The notes beneath the pieces are model-generated. The model worked only from the letters and a program-made list of their open reading frames with translations. It was not told where the DNA came from and did not search any database. A stretch of DNA of 62,260 nt from Pseudomonas sp. UFMG81 (lineage in GTDB: Bacteria > Pseudomonadota > Gammaproteobacteria > Pseudomonadales > Pseudomonadaceae), in contig NZ_JACAFQ010000028.1 of the NCBI RefSeq assembly GCF_015354575.1, positions 1 through 62,260 on the forward strand, given 5' to 3'. Both the position numbers and the translations under genes were made by a program. Shown in pieces: positions 51,595 to 59,888 of this stretch (its first letter is position 1; each line of letters opens with the position of its first letter).

Positions 51595-52434
51595 ATGATC
51601 AAGAAATGCTTGTTCCCGGCAGCCGGTTACGGCACCCGCTTCCTGCCCGCTACCAAAGCCATGCCCAAGGAAATGCTGCCGGTGGTCAACAAGCCACTGA
51701 TCCAGTATGGCGTTGAAGAGGCACTGGACGCCGGCCTGAACGAGATCTCCATTGTTACCGGCCGCGGCAAGCGCGCCCTGGAAGACCACTTCGACATCAG
51801 CTACGAGCTGGAAAACCAGATCAAGGGCACCGACAAGGAAAAATACCTGGTCGGCATCCGCCGCCTGCTGGACGAGTGCTCGTTCGCCTACACCCGCCAG
51901 ACCGAAATGAAAGGCCTGGGCCACGCCATCCTCACCGGCCGCCCACTGATCGGCGACGAGCCGTTCGCCGTAGTGCTGGCCGACGACCTGTGCGTCAACC
52001 TCGAGGGTGAAGGCGTGCTGGCGCAGATGGTCGCGCTGTACAAGAAGTACCGCTGCTCGATCGTCGCCATCCAGGAAGTCGACCCGCAGGAAACCAACAA
52101 GTATGGCGTTATTGCCGGTGAAGAGATCAAGGACGGCATCTTCCGTGTCGACGCCATGGTCGAGAAGCCAAAGCCGGAAGACGCACCGTCCAACCTGGCG
52201 ATCATCGGTCGTTACATCCTGACCCCGGACATCTTCGAGAAGATCGAGCAGACCGAGCCGGGCAAGGGTGGCGAGATCCAGATCACCGACGCACTGATGA
52301 AGCAGGCCGCCGAGGGCAACGTCATTGCCTACAAGTTCAAGGGTCAGCGTTTCGACTGCGGTGGCGCCGAAGGCTACATCGAAGCGACCAACTTCTGCTT
52401 CGAGCACTTCTACAAGACCGGCAAGGCTTACTGA
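51595..52434 (+). CDS. galU: UTP-glucose-1-phosphate uridylyltransferase
   Basis: 279-aa enzyme that makes UDP-glucose for exopolysaccharide, LPS and trehalose-type pathways. The nucleotidyl-transferase signature AAGYGTRFLPATKAMPKEMLP appears in the first 25 residues; EKPKPEDAPSNLAIIGRYIL and RFDCGGAEGYIEAT are family segments. The start is preceded by AAGGA. gor follows after a REP pair, an order also known from P. aeruginosa. Confidence 0.96.
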   Translation: MIKKCLFPAAGYGTRFLPATKAMPKEMLPVVNKPLIQYGVEEALDAGLNEISIVTGRGKRALEDHFDISYELENQIKGTDKEKYLVGIRRLLDECSFAYTRQTEMKGLGHAILTGRPLIGDEPFAVVLADDLCVNLEGEGVLAQMVALYKKYRCSIVAIQEVDPQETNKYGVIAGEEIKDGIFRVDAMVEKPKPEDAPSNLAIIGRYILTPDIFEKIEQTEPGKGGEIQITDALMKQAAEGNVIAYKFKGQRFDCGGAEGYIEATNFCFEHFYKTGKAY

Positions 52435-52471
52435 TAAATCCTTGATGGTCTGAATTGGGGCTGCTCTGCAG

Positions 52472-52557
52472 CCCATCGCGGGCAAGCCCGCTCCCACAGG
52501 TACAGCGCACACTTGAAACTGCGCGGTCACTGTGGGAGCGGGCTTGCCCGCGATGGG
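52472..52557. repeat. REP pair, TGTGGGAGCGGGCTTG type
   Basis: Perfect 27-bp arms (52472-52498 and 52531-52557) with the TGTGGGAGCGGGCTTGCCCG core and a 32-bp spacer. Between galU and gor. Confidence 0.92.
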
Positions 52558-52633
52558 TCGCAGAGCGGCCCCAATGCGTTTTCCGCAGCCGCCAACAGCG
52601 CTATGCTGGGCGCCTGTCCAGGAGACTCATTGC

Positions 52634-53989
52634 ATGGCTTACGATTTTGATCTGTTCGTGATTGGCGCCGGTTCCGGCGGTGTGCGTGCGGCGCGCTTCG
52701 CTGCGGGCTTTGGCGCAAAAGTGGCGGTGGCCGAGAGCCGCTATCTCGGCGGTACCTGCGTCAATGTCGGCTGTGTGCCGAAGAAGCTGCTGGTGTACGG
52801 CGCCCACGTCGCCGACGAGCTGGAGCAGGCTGCCGGGTTCGGCTGGACCCTGGAAGAAGGCCACTTCGACTGGGGCACCCTGATCGCCAACAAGAACCGC
52901 GAGATCGAGCGCCTCAACGGCATCTACCGCAACCTGCTGGTCAACAGTGGCGTCACCCTCTTGACCGGCCACGCACGCATCACCGGCGCCAACGAAGTGG
53001 AAGTGGAGGGCCAGCGCTACAGCGCCGCGCACATCCTCATCGCCACCGGCGGCTGGCCGCAGGTGCCGGATATCCCCGGTAAAGAATTGGCGATCACCTC
53101 CAACGAAGCGTTCTACCTCAAGGACCTGCCGCGCCGGGTGCTGGTGGTAGGCGGCGGCTATATCGCTGTCGAGTTCGCCGGCATCTTCCAGGGCCTGGGT
53201 GCCAACACCACGCTGTTGTATCGCGGCGACCTGTTCCTGCGCGGTTTCGACGGTTCGGTGCGCACGCACCTGAAAGAGGAGCTGGAAAAACGCGGCATGG
53301 ACTTGCAGTTCAACGCCGACATCCAGCGTATCGACAAGCTCGACGATGGCAGCCTCAAGGCCACCCTCAAGGATGGCCGCGAGTTAGTGGCCGACTGTGT
53401 GTTCTACGCCACCGGCCGCCGGCCGATGCTGGACAATCTGGGCCTGGAGAACACGGGTGTGGAGCTGGACGAGCGCGGTTTCATTCGCGTCGACGAGCAG
53501 TACCAGACCACCGCACCGTCGATCCTGGCCATCGGTGACGTGATCGGCCGCGTACAGCTCACCCCCGTGGCGCTGGCCGAAGGCATGGCCGTGGCCCGCC
53601 GGCTGTTCAAGCCCGAGCAGTACCGCCCGGTGGATTACCAGAACATCCCCACCGCCGTGTTCAGCCAGCCACCGATCGGCACCGTCGGCCTCACCGAAGA
53701 GCAGGCACTCAAGGCCGGGCACAAGGTGCAGGTCTTCGAAAGCCGCTTCCGGGCGATGAAGCTGACCCTCACCGACATCCAGGAGAAAACCCTGATGAAG
53801 CTGGTGGTGGACGCCGAGACCGACAAGGTGCTGGGCTGCCACATGGTCGGGCCCGATGCCGGGGAGATCATCCAGGGGCTGGGGGTTGCGTTGAAGGCCG
53901 GCGCCACCAAGCAGCAGTTTGACGAGACCATCGGCGTGCACCCGACGGCGGCCGAAGAGTTCGTGACCATGCGCACCGTCACGCGCTGA
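52634..53989 (+). CDS. gor: glutathione-disulfide reductase
   Basis: 451-aa flavoprotein that reduces GSSG with NADPH. The redox disulfide is C42-x4-C47 in GGTCVNVGCVPKK; the FAD fingerprint VIGAGSGGVRAA is at the N terminus, VGGGYIAVEFAGIF the NADPH-binding fold, and HPTAAEEFV the C-terminal catalytic histidine. Start 52634 is preceded by AGGAGACTC; the longer frame overlaps the REP pair. The P. aeruginosa counterpart lies beside galU too. Confidence 0.96.
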   Translation: MAYDFDLFVIGAGSGGVRAARFAAGFGAKVAVAESRYLGGTCVNVGCVPKKLLVYGAHVADELEQAAGFGWTLEEGHFDWGTLIANKNREIERLNGIYRNLLVNSGVTLLTGHARITGANEVEVEGQRYSAAHILIATGGWPQVPDIPGKELAITSNEAFYLKDLPRRVLVVGGGYIAVEFAGIFQGLGANTTLLYRGDLFLRGFDGSVRTHLKEELEKRGMDLQFNADIQRIDKLDDGSLKATLKDGRELVADCVFYATGRRPMLDNLGLENTGVELDERGFIRVDEQYQTTAPSILAIGDVIGRVQLTPVALAEGMAVARRLFKPEQYRPVDYQNIPTAVFSQPPIGTVGLTEEQALKAGHKVQVFESRFRAMKLTLTDIQEKTLMKLVVDAETDKVLGCHMVGPDAGEIIQGLGVALKAGATKQQFDETIGVHPTAAEEFVTMRTVTR

Positions 53990-54002
53990 TCCCTGAAGTG
54001 TT

Positions 54003-54029
54003 TCCGGGGCGCTGACAGTTGGCCCCGGA
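54003..54029 (+). terminator. hairpin after gor
   Basis: 8-bp perfect stem TCCGGGGC/GCCCCGGA, 11-nt loop, 13 bp after the gor stop. No T-run follows, so it is a weak candidate. Confidence 0.35.
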
Positions 54030-54195
54030 TGCCACAAATGGCGAATTTTCTTACGTACAACGGCGCGTATTGCCCGAGAAGTCCTGCTTTTTCCTACAGA
54101 GCAGATGCGTTGGTCTTTTGATACTGCCCCGGCACCGCGTTCGTGATGCCGACCTGGGTGAAGCAGGTCGTAACCCGCTATCCAGAAAAGACCCT

Positions 54196-54918
54196 ATGAA
54201 AACCCTTCACCAGCGCGCTGTGCTGCTGGCAGTTTGCCTGTTGGTTACCTGCCAGGCCCATTGCAGCGTAGTCATCGCCAGTAACCCCCTGGTATTTCCC
54301 GCAGGTCAGCAGGAAGTCATCGTCAGCCTGCGCAACGAAGGCAGCCAGCCATCTTGGGTGCAGGCCTGGATCGACGGTGGCCAGGCGCAGACCGACGACC
54401 GGCATCCGTCGTTGCCTTTGCGCCTGACACCGTCGCTGTCGCGCCTCGAACCGGGGCAGGGCCTGCGCTTGCGGGTATTTCATGACGGCGCAGCGATGCC
54501 GGTTGATCGCGAAACGCTGTACTGGCTCAACCTCCTCGACATGTCGACCCGGGATGGCGGCAATGTACCCAAGCGTTGCCAGCGCAGCCGTATCAAGTTG
54601 CTGTATCGCCCATCCGGCCTGCCAGCCAGCGCGGATGACGCGCACCAGGCGCTGGTCTGGCGCGTCCGGAGCAGGAACGGGCACCCGCTGTTGCAAGCGC
54701 AGAATCCCGGGCCCTATGTCGTCAATCTCGTAGCTGTCGCGATACGTCGCAAGGAGGGGCAGTTGATCGGGCGCGCCCTGCATGTGTTGCCATTCTCGAA
54801 ACAACGCTTTGCCTTGGAAGGGCTGGACAGTGAGCTGCCGGCCAACGCGCAGGTGGAATACTCGTATATCGACGACCGGGGTGTCGAGCGAGGCGCCACC
54901 GCGACATTGCAACAGTGA
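54196..54918 (+). CDS. PapD-like periplasmic chaperone, orphan
   Basis: 240-aa exported protein with signal peptide (about 1-22). It has the two Ig-like domain layout of fimbrial chaperones: VVIASNPLVFPAGQQEVIVSLRN for strand G1/A and RIKLLYRPSGLPASADDA for the G1 region with the conserved lysine. However, the first-strand arginine of the classic TRVIY motif is replaced (IASNP), one of the two residues that anchor the subunit C terminus in PapD and FimC. No usher or pilin gene is nearby. Role unknown; it may serve a distant or degenerate pilus, or a non-fimbrial client. Confidence 0.75.
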   Translation: MKTLHQRAVLLAVCLLVTCQAHCSVVIASNPLVFPAGQQEVIVSLRNEGSQPSWVQAWIDGGQAQTDDRHPSLPLRLTPSLSRLEPGQGLRLRVFHDGAAMPVDRETLYWLNLLDMSTRDGGNVPKRCQRSRIKLLYRPSGLPASADDAHQALVWRVRSRNGHPLLQAQNPGPYVVNLVAVAIRRKEGQLIGRALHVLPFSKQRFALEGLDSELPANAQVEYSYIDDRGVERGATATLQQ

Positions 54919-55082
54919 CTCGCTTAGGAATGAAAAACGCTATCGATCCCGCTGGCTTATAGCCAAAACCAATGGCGAGCATGAGGTTTGCCAATGAGCC
55001 TTAATGGCGACCAGCGGTTAGGATTCTCTCCGTCAACTGATTTCAACCCTTTGAAATTCAACCCCATGAAGGAGCGTCTCTC

Positions 55083-55646
55083 ATGCCTATCATCAACAGC
55101 CAGGTCAAACCGTTCAACGCCACCGCCTACCACAACGGCGAATTCGTCCAGGTCAGCGAAGCCGACCTGAATGGCAAGTGGTCCGTCGTGTTCTTCTACC
55201 CAGCCGACTTCACCTTCGTCTGCCCGACCGAGTTGGGCGACCTGGCCGACAACTACGCCGAGTTCCAGAAACTGGGTGTGGAAATCTACGGTGTGTCCAC
55301 CGACACCCACTTCACCCACAAAGCCTGGCACGACACCTCGGACACCATCGGCAAGATCAAGTACCCGCTGATCGGTGACCCGACCCACGTCATTTCGCGC
55401 AACTTCGACGTGCTGATCGAGGAAGCCGGCCTGGCCGACCGAGGTACCTTCGTGATCAACCCGGAAGGCCAGATCAAGATCGTCGAAATCAACGACGGTG
55501 GTGTAGGCCGCGACGCCAGTGAATTGCTGCGCAAAGTGAAAGCCGCTCAGTACGTTGCCGCCCACCCAGGCGAAGTCTGCCCGGCCAAGTGGAAAGAAGG
55601 CGAAGCCACGCTGGCGCCGTCGCTGGACCTGGTCGGCAAGATCTAA
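55083..55646 (+). CDS. ahpC: alkyl hydroperoxide reductase subunit C (peroxiredoxin)
   Basis: 187-aa 2-Cys peroxiredoxin that reduces H2O2 and organic peroxides. Peroxidatic C47 is in FTFVCPTE and resolving C166 in HPGEVCPAKW. Reduced by AhpF, encoded next. The ATG is preceded by GAAGGAG. A small inverted repeat (ATTTCAA-CCCT-TTGAAAT, 55040-55057) lies in the leader. In the family it is usually under OxyR; no full OxyR site was seen by eye. Confidence 0.97.
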   Translation: MPIINSQVKPFNATAYHNGEFVQVSEADLNGKWSVVFFYPADFTFVCPTELGDLADNYAEFQKLGVEIYGVSTDTHFTHKAWHDTSDTIGKIKYPLIGDPTHVISRNFDVLIEEAGLADRGTFVINPEGQIKIVEINDGGVGRDASELLRKVKAAQYVAAHPGEVCPAKWKEGEATLAPSLDLVGKI

Positions 55647-55710
55647 GTCGATGTGCAAGTCGCGGGCGGTAGACAGCCGCCAAAGCTGAAGTACCTACCG
55701 CCCCGTAAAG

Positions 55711-55739
55711 CGCCCGGGCGACCTCGCCTGGGCGTTTTT
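55711..55739 (+). terminator. terminator between ahpC and ahpF
   Basis: An 11-bp G/C-rich stem CGCCCGGGCGA/TCGCCTGGGCG (one G-T pair) with a minimal loop, followed by TTTTTG. It ends 32 bp before the ahpF start. It should uncouple the genes or allow partial read-through that keeps AhpC in excess of AhpF. Confidence 0.8.
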
Positions 55740-55771
55740 GTATCTGAAGTTTGAAAAAAGGAATCGCCCGT

Positions 55772-57334
55772 ATGTTGGACGCCACGCTTAAATCGCAACT
55801 GAAAACCTACCTGGAGCGGGTCACCCAGCCGATCGAGATCGTTGCCTCCCTCGACGACGGCGCGAAGTCCCGCGAATTACACGACCTGCTGGTGGAAATC
55901 GCCGGCCTGTCGAACCTCATTACCTTCAGCGCGGACGGCAGCGACGCCCGTCGTCCTTCGTTCTCGCTGAATCGCCCAGGGGCTGACATCAGCCTGCGCT
56001 TCGCTGGTATCCCCATGGGCCACGAATTCACCTCCCTGGTGCTGGCGCTGCTGCAGGTTGGCGGCCACCCCTCCAAGGCCAGCGCCGAAGTGATCGAGCA
56101 GATCCAGGGCTTGCAGGGTGAGTTCACGTTCGAAACCTACTTCTCGCTGTCGTGCCAGAACTGCCCGGACGTGGTCCAGGCGTTGAACCTGATGGCGGTA
56201 CTCAACCCCAACGTTCGCCACGTGGCCATCGACGGCGCGCTGTTCCAGGACGAAGTCGAAAGCCGCAAGGTCATGGCGGTGCCAAGCATCTACTTGAACG
56301 GCGAAGTGTTCGGCCAGGGCCGCATGGGCCTGGAAGAGATCCTCGGCAAGATCGACACCAGCGCCGGCGCCCGCCAGGCGGAGAAGATCAACGCCAAGGA
56401 CGCCTTCGACGTGCTGGTAGTGGGCGGTGGCCCGGCCGGCGCTGCGGCGGCCATTTACGCCGCGCGCAAGGGCATCCGTACGGGTGTTGCCGCCGAACGT
56501 TTCGGCGGCCAGGTGCTCGACACCCTGGCGATCGAAAACTTCATCTCGGTGCAGGAGACCGAAGGGCCGAAGCTGGCCATGGCGCTGGAAGAACACGTCA
56601 AGCAGTACGACGTCGACATCATGAACCTGCAACGGGGTGAAGCGCTGATCCCGGCCACCGACGGTGGCCTGCACGAAGTCCGCCTGGCCGGTGGTGCCTC
56701 GCTCAAGGCCAAGACCGTGATCCTCGCCACCGGTGCCCGCTGGCGCGAAATGAACGTGCCGGGCGAGCAGGAGTACCGCGCCCGTGGTGTGGCCTACTGC
56801 CCGCACTGTGACGGCCCGCTGTTCAAGGGCAAGCGCGTGGCGGTGATCGGTGGCGGCAACTCGGGTGTGGAAGCCGCCATCGACCTGGCCGGTATCGTTG
56901 CCCAGGTCACCCTGATCGAGTTCGACAGCCAGCTGCGCGCCGATGCCGTGCTGCAACGTAAGTTGCACAGCCTGCCGAACGTCAAGGTGATCACCCGTGC
57001 CCTGACCACCGAAGTGGTGGGCAATGGCGAGAAGGTGACCGGCCTGCGCTACAAGGACCGCAGCACCGACGAAGTGCATGACCTGGCGCTGGAAGGCATC
57101 TTCGTGCAGATCGGCTTGTTGCCCAACACTGATTGGTTGAAGGGTACTGTCGAGCTGTCGCCGCGGGGCGAGATCATCGTCGACGCCAAGGGCCAGACCA
57201 GCATCCCCGGTGTGTTCGCCGCCGGTGATGTGACCACGGTGCCGTACAAGCAGATCGTCATCGCCGTGGGCGAGGGCGCCAAGGCTTCGCTGGCGGCGTT
57301 CGATCACCTGATCCGCACTTCGGCGCCGGCGTAA
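55772..57334 (+). CDS. ahpF: alkyl hydroperoxide reductase subunit F (NADH-AhpC disulfide oxidoreductase)
   Basis: 520-aa flavoprotein that carries electrons from NADH to AhpC. The N-terminal NTD half has two thioredoxin-like folds with C128-x2-C131 (SCQNC), and the C-terminal half is thioredoxin-reductase-like with C343-x2-C346 (CPHC) and VVGGGPAGAAAAIYAARKG. The start is at MLDATLKSQLKTYLE, not 7 codons upstream. The terminator at 55711-55739 precedes it and an AAAAAAGGAATC site supports its own start. Confidence 0.96.
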   Translation: MLDATLKSQLKTYLERVTQPIEIVASLDDGAKSRELHDLLVEIAGLSNLITFSADGSDARRPSFSLNRPGADISLRFAGIPMGHEFTSLVLALLQVGGHPSKASAEVIEQIQGLQGEFTFETYFSLSCQNCPDVVQALNLMAVLNPNVRHVAIDGALFQDEVESRKVMAVPSIYLNGEVFGQGRMGLEEILGKIDTSAGARQAEKINAKDAFDVLVVGGGPAGAAAAIYAARKGIRTGVAAERFGGQVLDTLAIENFISVQETEGPKLAMALEEHVKQYDVDIMNLQRGEALIPATDGGLHEVRLAGGASLKAKTVILATGARWREMNVPGEQEYRARGVAYCPHCDGPLFKGKRVAVIGGGNSGVEAAIDLAGIVAQVTLIEFDSQLRADAVLQRKLHSLPNVKVITRALTTEVVGNGEKVTGLRYKDRSTDEVHDLALEGIFVQIGLLPNTDWLKGTVELSPRGEIIVDAKGQTSIPGVFAAGDVTTVPYKQIVIAVGEGAKASLAAFDHLIRTSAPA

Positions 57335-57349
57335 GCCTGTACCGGCCTC

Positions 57350-57431
57350 TTCGCGGGCAAGCCCGCTCCCACAGGTTCATCACAGGCTTCGAAAACTGTG
57401 ACAACCCTGTGGGAGCGGGCTTGCCCGCGAA
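57350..57431. repeat. REP pair, TGTGGGAGCGGGCTTG type
   Basis: Perfect 26-bp arms (57350-57375 and 57406-57431), spacer 30 bp. Between ahpF and the 63-aa gene, transcribed in the same direction. Confidence 0.92.
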
Positions 57432-57502
57432 TGCGGCGGGACTGGCGAAACGGAGTCTGCAGGGTGTCTATGATTACAGCAGACACCCTCGGAACCACAG
57501 CC

Positions 57503-57694
57503 ATGACCCTGATCAGCCGCGAACCCTGGTGGCTCGTGCCACCCCAGCCCGGGCAGAAAGAGCAGGACCTGCACTGGGGCTACCTGGAAATCTACGAAGG
57601 CGGCCACACCGTGTTCGTCGACCAGCGCCCCAGCGACAAGGAGCTGGCCGAACGCAAGAGCTGCCGCCACTTCCCCGAAGCGGAAAACCCCTGA
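57503..57694 (+). CDS. small conserved hypothetical protein, 63 aa
   Basis: Soluble small protein with a tryptophan-rich N-terminal part (SREPWWLVPPQP, then DLHWGYLEIYEGG). No known domain. The ATG follows GGAACCACAGCC, a fair ribosome binding site. Longer frames upstream cross a REP pair and are rejected. The stop is 3 bp from the stop of the convergent yceH gene. Expression is not proven. Confidence 0.65.
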   Translation: MTLISREPWWLVPPQPGQKEQDLHWGYLEIYEGGHTVFVDQRPSDKELAERKSCRHFPEAENP

Positions 57695-57696
57695 AC

Positions 57697-58344
57697 TCAG
57701 CCCTCTAGCTGGGCCAGGCGCTCCTCCAGCGCGGCAATCCGCGCTTCCAGCGCTTCGATGCGCTCCTCCGACACCGTGCCACCGCTACTGCGTGCCCCCC
57801 CTTCCTGCTGGCGCGCGGCAAGGATCGCCTCGATCTCGGCCGGGTCGCCCAGGGCGTGGGTGTAGCGGTCTTCACGCTGACCGGCCTGGCGCGGCAGGTG
57901 CAGGGCCAAACCGCGTGAAATCAAGCGCTCCAGCTGATGCTGGACCTGGTCGACGTCTTCGAATTCATGCAGGCGGTTGCTGCGGGTCAGCAGCTCGTTG
58001 AGCGTCTGTGGGCCGCGCAGGAACATCAACCCCATCAGCACCAGTTGGGCGGGCACCAGTTCCAGCGCCTTGTCCACCCGCTGCTCCCAGCGGTCGGCAC
58101 GGCTGCCCATCTGCAGGCGCGTCATGTCCTGGCCTTCGAGTGCGCGCAGGGCCTGGCCAACCTGGCCGGGGGAGAGGTTCATGACTGGTTCGCGGCTGGT
58201 CTTCTGGTTGCAGGCCAGGACCAGGGCGTTGAGGGTCAGGGGGTAGGTTTCCGGGCTGGTGGCCTGTTTCTCGATCAGCGACCCGAGCACGCGGATCTCG
58301 GTGCTGTTGAAACGGCCTTCGCCGCTGTTTTCGTGTTCAGACAT
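57697..58344 (-). CDS. yceH: YceH/DUF480 family protein
   Basis: 215-aa protein of the DUF480 family (E. coli YceH), with winged-helix-like domain structure and a C-terminal coiled coil (EERIEALEARIAALEERLAQLEG). Recognised by STEIRVLGSLIEKQATSPETYPLTLNALVLACNQKTSR in the first 60 residues. Function is not established. Convergent with the 63-aa gene. Confidence 0.92.
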   Translation of the reverse strand: MSEHENSGEGRFNSTEIRVLGSLIEKQATSPETYPLTLNALVLACNQKTSREPVMNLSPGQVGQALRALEGQDMTRLQMGSRADRWEQRVDKALELVPAQLVLMGLMFLRGPQTLNELLTRSNRLHEFEDVDQVQHQLERLISRGLALHLPRQAGQREDRYTHALGDPAEIEAILAARQQEGGARSSGGTVSEERIEALEARIAALEERLAQLEG

Positions 58345-58414
58345 GGCCCTGTCTCATTGCGAGGAAAAGGCCACTAGCCTAGGTAAAGCGCCTGGCTTAA
58401 GCAATCTTCGAACA

Positions 58415-58469
58415 CATCGCGGGTCAAGCCCGCTCCCACAAACCGTGGGAGCGGGCTTGACCCGCGATG
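58415..58469. repeat. REP pair, TGGGAGCGGGCTTGACCCGCGATG variant
   Basis: 25-bp perfect arms (58415-58439, 58445-58469) with only a 5-bp spacer. Read from 58445 the core is GTGGGAGCGGGCTTGACCCG. It lies between sstT and yceH. Confidence 0.92.
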
Positions 58470-58475
58470 ACGTCA

Positions 58476-59687
58476 TCAAGCGCTGCGCTGCTCCATGGCC
58501 TGGCACGCGGCGGCAGTGAACAGTACATCGGTAGACGAGTTGAGCGCAGTCTCCGCCGAATCCTGCAGCACACCGATGATGAAGCCGACCGCCACCACCT
58601 GCATGGCAATCTCGCTGGGGATGCCGAACAGGCTGCAGGCCAGCGGGATCAGCAGCAGCGAACCACCGGCCACGCCCGAAGCGCCGCAGGCGCACACCGC
58701 CGCCACCACGCTGAGCAGCACGGCGGTGGGCAGGTCGACCGGAATACCGAGCGTGTGCACGGCGGCCAGGGTGAGCACGGTGATGGTGATCGCCGCACCC
58801 GCCATGTTGATGGTCGCGCCCAGCGGGATCGACACCGAATAGGTGTCCTCGTGCAGGCCGAGCTTTTCCGACAGCGCCAGGTTGACCGGGATGTTGGCCG
58901 CCGAGCTGCGGGTGAAGAACGCGGTAATGCCGCTTTCACGCAGGCACAGCAGCACCAGCGGGTAGGGGTTGCGGCGGATCTTCCAGAACACGATCAGCGG
59001 GTTCATCACCAGCGCCACGAACAGCATGCAGCCGATCAGCACACCCAGCAGGTGCAGGTAACCGAGCAGGGCATCCAGGCCCGACTGGGCCAGGGTCGCG
59101 CTGACCAGGCCGAAGATACCCAGTGGGGCGAAGCGGATCACCATGCGCACGATCAGGGTCACGCCGTTGGACAGGTCCTCGACCACCTTGCGGGTGCTCT
59201 CGCCGGCATGGCGCAAGGCCACGCCCAGGCCGATCGCCCAGGTCAGGATGCCGATGAAGTTGGCATTCATCAGTGCCGCGATGGGGTTGTCAACGGCGCT
59301 GAGTACCAGGTTCTGCAACACCTCGCTAATGCCGCCGGGCGCGCTGAGCGAGGCTTCGCTGGCATTGAGGGCCAATTGCGACGGGAACAGCATGCTGGCG
59401 ATCACCGCCACCACGGCAGCGGCGAAAGTGCCGAGCAGGTACAGCACCAGGATCGGGCGGATATGGGTTTCCTGGCCGTGACGGTGGTTGGCGATGGAGG
59501 CCATGACCAGGATGAACACCAGTACCGGTGCCACCGCCTTGAGCGCCGAGACGAACAGTTTGCCCAAAAAGCCCAGGGTGAGCGCGGTGCCTGGGGAGAG
59601 CAGGGCAAGCGCAATGCCGGCGAGCAGGCCGATGCAGATCTGCGTGACCAGGCTGGTGCGGTTGATGAGGCGAAGAACAGGGGTCAT
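58476..59687 (-). CDS. sstT: serine/threonine:sodium symporter
   Basis: 403-aa inner-membrane transporter of the DAACS (glutamate transporter) family. The ends of the hairpin/helix 7 motifs are ITAFFTRSSAANIPVNL, ATINMAGAAITI and GASGVAGGSLLLIP, which match SstT of E. coli, the Na+-dependent serine/threonine uptake system. About 9 helices. The ATG 3 codons after a GTG alternative gives the better family N terminus. No operon partner; a REP pair sits 6 bp past its stop. Confidence 0.93.
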   Translation of the reverse strand: MTPVLRLINRTSLVTQICIGLLAGIALALLSPGTALTLGFLGKLFVSALKAVAPVLVFILVMASIANHRHGQETHIRPILVLYLLGTFAAAVVAVIASMLFPSQLALNASEASLSAPGGISEVLQNLVLSAVDNPIAALMNANFIGILTWAIGLGVALRHAGESTRKVVEDLSNGVTLIVRMVIRFAPLGIFGLVSATLAQSGLDALLGYLHLLGVLIGCMLFVALVMNPLIVFWKIRRNPYPLVLLCLRESGITAFFTRSSAANIPVNLALSEKLGLHEDTYSVSIPLGATINMAGAAITITVLTLAAVHTLGIPVDLPTAVLLSVVAAVCACGASGVAGGSLLLIPLACSLFGIPSEIAMQVVAVGFIIGVLQDSAETALNSSTDVLFTAAACQAMEQRSA

Positions 59688-59753
59688 GTGCAGCACGATC
59701 CAGTAACGTGAAAGGGCGCGACTTTACCACAGGCCCGCAGACAGCACCGACCC

Positions 59754-59870
59754 CTGTAGGAGCGGCCTTGTGTCGCGAAAGGGGTGCGAAGCAGCCCCGG
59801 CGATCTATGTCATATGCACGATAGCTGGGGCCGCATTGCGGCCCTTTCGCGGCACAAGGCCGCTCCTACA
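59754..59870. repeat. BIME (paired REP), mixed sub-types
   Basis: Outer arms CTGTAGGAGCGGCCTTGTG and its complement. The left unit has GTGTCGCGAAAGG, the right one GTGCCGCGAAAGG (complement), so arms again differ slightly. Lies between sstT and nhaR. Confidence 0.88.
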
Positions 59871-59888
59871 CGCACTGTGTTGCCTGAG

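Noticed and set aside
54919..55082. OxyR binding site upstream of ahpC
   Set aside because: CTAT and ATAG quartets exist in the region but not in the N7 spacing of the four-quartet OxyR motif.
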